Assembly (NCBI GenBank): GCA_041690695.1
Contig: JBEPVZ010000017.1
Location: 1-24,168, forward strand
Length of the DNA: 24,168 bases
Reading direction: 5' to 3'
Source: JBEPVZ01 sp041690695
Lineage (GTDB): Bacteria > Patescibacteriota > Microgenomatia > Daviesbacterales > UBA10151
A program made the position numbers and the translations under genes. Positions 21,540 to 24,168 of this stretch are shown in pieces (position 1 is the stretch's first letter; every line of letters begins with the position of its first letter). The notes below the pieces were generated by a model. The model was not told the origin of the DNA. It did not search any database and worked only from the letters and a program-made list of their open reading frames with translations.

Positions 21540-23252
21540 ATGTTATTGCTTCTCATTTTTGCCTTTTTAGCTGGAATAGTTACGATTTTGTCTCCCTGTA
21601 TTTTGCCAGTCTTGCCAATTGTCTTGGCAGGGTCTGTCACCAAAGGTCGAAGACGTCCATTTGGGATTGTGCTTGGGTTTATCTTAAGTTTTACTTTTTT
21701 TACACTAGCTTTATCCTCGATTGTTAAATGGACCGGTCTACCTGCCGATTTTTTAAGAACAGTTTCAGTGGTGACAATTTTAGGGTTTGGGGTTGGGCTG
21801 CTTTTTCCTCAGAGCCAAGCTTTGATGGAAAAATTATTTTCCAAATTAACCAACTTGGCTCCTCAAGAAAATAATCCTAATGCCGGCTTTTGGGGAGGAA
21901 TCATTATTGGTTTATCGTTGGGACTATTATGGACACCCTGTGTCGGGCCTATTTTAGCTTCTGTAATTACTTTAGCGGCTACGAATACGGTTAATGCGAC
22001 CTCAATCTTAATTACAGCTGCATACACTTTAGGGACAGCCATTCCAATGTTAATTATTATCCGAGGAGGGAGATCTGCTCTCCAAAAAATTCCTTGGTTA
22101 TTTCGTAATCTTACTAAAATTCAAAAAGGTTTTGGGATCACAATGGTTTTACTGGCGATCGGATTATTTTTTAATGTTGATCGAAAGTTTCAGAGTTATG
22201 TTTTAGCGATTTTCCCCCAATATGGAACCGGCTTAACCCAAATAGAAACTATTCCGATTGTTCAAAAAAACTTGCAAGCTTTAACTGGTCATTCTTCAAC
22301 TGGACCGTCGTCGAATAACTCAGCAGCAGCTCCTGATTTTATTGCCGGAGGTCAGTGGTTTAATAGTCCGCCATTAACAATTAATCAATTGAAAGGCAAA
22401 GTTGTTTTGGTTGATTTCTGGACATATACTTGTATAAATTGCATTCGAACCTTGCCCTATTTAACAGATTGGTATCAAAAATATCACGACCAAGGGCTAG
22501 TCATTATTGGTGTTCATAGTCCCGAATTTGAGTTTGAAAAAGATCCTGAAAATGTCAAAAAGGCTATTGCGGACTTTGGGATTAAATACCCGGTTATGCA
22601 AGATAATAATCTTGCCACCTGGCAAGCTTATCAAAATCAGTATTGGCCGGCTGAATATTTAATTGATGCTAAAGGCCAGGTCCGCCATACTCATTTTGGA
22701 GAAGGGGAATATGATCAGACTGAACAAGCCATTCAAGGATTGCTTAAAGAAGCTGGGGATATGGCAACCAATGTTCCAATTAGCACTATGCCTGACCAAA
22801 CTCCTACCCAACAACTCTCTCCTGAAACTTATTTAGGTTCTGACCGGATGCAGTATTTCTATCCAGCGGGTCAATTAGATCCAACTCAGTCAACCTTTAA
22901 TTTATCAGAAAATTTACCGAAAGATACTTTCAGTTTTGGTGGAGAATGGGCGATTGATACAGATCATGCTACACCAGGTAATAATGCCACCCTAGATTAT
23001 AATTTTACCGCCAGTAAAGTCTTTATTATTCTTCGGCCGGGAATTAATCAATCCGGTCAAGTCAAAGTTTATTTGGATGGTAAAGATGTTAGTGCCAGTG
23101 TTTCAGGTAGTGATGTGAAAGATGGAGTTGTAACTGTTACCTCAGACAAACTTTATAATTTAATTGATTTCGGAGGCAAAGTTGAAAATCATATTTTGAA
23201 ACTTCAATTTTTAACTCCTGGGCTTGAGGCGTACACTTTTACTTTTGGTTAA
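21540..23252 (+). CDS. DipZ-like fusion: CcdA/DsbD-type membrane domain + thioredoxin-like domain + C-terminal beta domain
   Basis: The 570-residue protein begins with a CcdA-type electron-transfer domain of about six helices (1-215), with the paired cysteines C20 (LSPCILPVLP) and C134 (WTPCVGPIL). A Ser/Asn-rich linker (250-265) leads to a TlpA-like thioredoxin domain (about 266-415) with active site C298-I-N-C301 in WTYTCINCIRTLP. The block of about 150 residues after it (GVHSPEFEFEKD, YPVMQDNNLATWQAYQNQYWPAEYLID) closely follows mycobacterial DipZ. The last ~140 residues form a beta-rich, carbohydrate-binding-like domain. It should carry electrons from cytoplasmic thioredoxin to proteins outside the membrane. 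The full three-domain order is intact. Confidence 0.92.
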   Translation: MLLLLIFAFLAGIVTILSPCILPVLPIVLAGSVTKGRRRPFGIVLGFILSFTFFTLALSSIVKWTGLPADFLRTVSVVTILGFGVGLLFPQSQALMEKLFSKLTNLAPQENNPNAGFWGGIIIGLSLGLLWTPCVGPILASVITLAATNTVNATSILITAAYTLGTAIPMLIIIRGGRSALQKIPWLFRNLTKIQKGFGITMVLLAIGLFFNVDRKFQSYVLAIFPQYGTGLTQIETIPIVQKNLQALTGHSSTGPSSNNSAAAPDFIAGGQWFNSPPLTINQLKGKVVLVDFWTYTCINCIRTLPYLTDWYQKYHDQGLVIIGVHSPEFEFEKDPENVKKAIADFGIKYPVMQDNNLATWQAYQNQYWPAEYLIDAKGQVRHTHFGEGEYDQTEQAIQGLLKEAGDMATNVPISTMPDQTPTQQLSPETYLGSDRMQYFYPAGQLDPTQSTFNLSENLPKDTFSFGGEWAIDTDHATPGNNATLDYNFTASKVFIILRPGINQSGQVKVYLDGKDVSASVSGSDVKDGVVTVTSDKLYNLIDFGGKVENHILKLQFLTPGLEAYTFTFG

Positions 23253-23313
23253 TCTTCTTACAATTTATAAGTTCGTGAAAAAGGTGTTCGTGTTTCCTCG
23301 GACTATTAAAGTG

Positions 23314-23322
23314 TGATATACC
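23314..23322 (+). promoter_or_regulatory. Extended -10 promoter of the terminal GT39-like gene
   Basis: TGA followed by TATACC (23317-23322) predicts a start at 23329, one base before GTG 23330. The fit to consensus is moderate. It agrees with a TGA stop in the same frame at 23327-23329, which excludes any earlier start. Confidence 0.5.
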
Positions 23323-23329
23323 ATAATGA

Positions 23330-24168
23330 GTGAAAATCTTAAAAGGGAAAGAGTCTTGGATTCTTTTTTTCATAATTACCGTAGCCACCTTTCTCCGAGT
23401 TGTCAGTTATCAAAATAATCCGAGGGGAATTTATGGGGACGGATTAACTTTAGTTTATGATGCTTATTCCATTTTAAAAACTGGCCATGATCAACGAGGG
23501 GACTTCCTGCCTATCGTTTTTCCACTGGGAGGCGCCCGACCTCCTGTATACGTTTATGCAACCGTTCCGTTTGTGGCACTACTTGGTCCAACTGAATTAG
23601 CCTCTAAAGCGCTCTCGATCTTGTCTGGGATCGGGATTGTTTTTTTACTTTTTAAATTTGGTCAATTATTTTATTCGACCAGATTTGGTTTATTGGCGGC
23701 TGCGGTTGGAGGGCTTAATCCTTGGGATTTAAGTTTAAGCCGTGGGCCCTTTGAAACGCATTTTGCACTATTTTTAGCTTTTTTTGGAGTCTTCGCATTT
23801 TATTTAGCACAAAAAAAACCATTATATTATCTGGCTTCGGCATTGGGTTTTGCGTTAAGTATGCAAACTTATCCGACTTATCGTTTAATAATTCCAATAT
23901 TTGTCTTGGCATTAACAATCCTTAACCGTAAAGTAGTCCTAGCTTTCTTTAAACAAAAACCGCTGATTGCCTGGACTTCTTTTTTGTTGATTGTCTTGTC
24001 CTTTATATTGAGTATTTATGTCACTATTTCAGGTGGAAATGATGATCGTTTTACAAGTATTAATATTTTTAATAACCAAGACGTTAAAGGTCTTATTTCT
24101 GGTAAAGTGGCGGCCGGACGACAATACGATAATTTACCTAATACGATAGACAAAGTTTTACATAACAG
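23330..24168 (+). CDS. GT39-like membrane glycosyltransferase (3' partial)
   Basis: The frame is open from GTG 23330 to the window end (279 residues visible). A TGA lies directly before the GTG in frame, so the start is well fixed. The protein begins with a membrane helix (about 9-25), then an outside loop with YGDGLTLVYDAYSILKTGHD (D37, D44) and ARPPVYVYATVPFVALLGP, followed by at least five more hydrophobic segments. This is the PMT/ArnT-like layout, with ARPP in place of the usual KPP. It is a relative of the gene at 2543-3967 but belongs to a different subgroup. Sugar donor and acceptor are unknown, and the C-terminal part is missing from the window. Confidence 0.8.
   Translation, partial: MKILKGKESWILFFIITVATFLRVVSYQNNPRGIYGDGLTLVYDAYSILKTGHDQRGDFLPIVFPLGGARPPVYVYATVPFVALLGPTELASKALSILSGIGIVFLLFKFGQLFYSTRFGLLAAAVGGLNPWDLSLSRGPFETHFALFLAFFGVFAFYLAQKKPLYYLASALGFALSMQTYPTYRLIIPIFVLALTILNRKVVLAFFKQKPLIAWTSFLLIVLSFILSIYVTISGGNDDRFTSINIFNNQDVKGLISGKVAAGRQYDNLPNTIDKVLHN

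Noticed and set aside
23271..23292. Direct repeat GTTCGTG (23271-23277 and 23286-23292) as a regulator site
   Set aside because: Two 7-base copies 15 bases apart with no relation to a -35 or dyad; may be chance.
1..24168. CRISPR array, insertion sequence, prophage, tRNA or rRNA genes
   Set aside because: No regular repeat-spacer pattern, no transposase or phage gene, and no cloverleaf or rRNA-like stretch could be seen; the gaps between genes are too short for most of these.

Overview
The window reads as a gene-dense chromosome fragment of a small-genome bacterium, most likely a member of the Patescibacteria (candidate phyla radiation). This is a judgement from gene style, since there is no rRNA or other marker. 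The points behind it are low GC (roughly 35-40 % by eye), short or overlapping gene junctions, several small proteins with no clear family, few Shine-Dalgarno sites, a cupin-type glucose-6-phosphate isomerase and GT39-type membrane proteins. TGA is used as a normal stop (for example at 919, 2546 and 7173), so this is not a lineage that recodes TGA. No rRNA, tRNA, CRISPR array, insertion sequence or prophage was seen, and no gene-free stretch exceeds 300 bases.

Layout. 1-1851: a lipid/envelope cluster (end of a flippase-like membrane protein, PAP2 phosphatase, diacylglycerol-kinase-family lipid kinase). 1971-3967: cupin phosphoglucose isomerase overlapping a GT39-like glycosyltransferase. 3995-4954: ImmA/IrrE-type metallopeptidase plus a small two-helix membrane protein. 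4976-7864: a likely metal/redox locus made of a ferric-reductase-like heme membrane protein with a histidine-rich tail, a CopC-like anchored protein and a YcnI (DUF1775) protein. 7950-12714: a two-gene RND efflux system behind a strong promoter overlapped by a perfect 11+11 bp inverted repeat. 12725-15679: LytR_C membrane protein, FKBP, a protein of unknown family, and a tRNA-dihydrouridine synthase. 15633-17758: small helical protein (minus), CDF transporter (plus), serine hydrolase (minus). 17900-19261: acidic 61-aa protein, RsmC-like methyltransferase, stand-alone LigD-type 3'-phosphoesterase. 19242-21502 (minus): small protein, DEAD-box-family helicase, MsrA. 21540-24168: DipZ-like CcdA/thioredoxin fusion and a GT39-like gene cut by the window end.

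How the genes fit together. Much of the content concerns the cell surface (lipid recycling, glycosylation, LytR_C, serine hydrolase, RND pump) and metal/redox balance outside the membrane (heme reductase-like protein, predicted copper-binding proteins, CDF, DipZ, MsrA).

The strongest window-wide signal is regulatory. At most transcription-unit heads a sigma70-type -10 (TATAAT, TATACT, TAAAAT and similar) ends only 7-17 nt before the start codon, which predicts leaderless or near-leaderless mRNAs. Clear Shine-Dalgarno sites are limited mainly to a few genes with longer leaders or inside operons. This arrangement also decides several start codons (12725, 18159, 23330).
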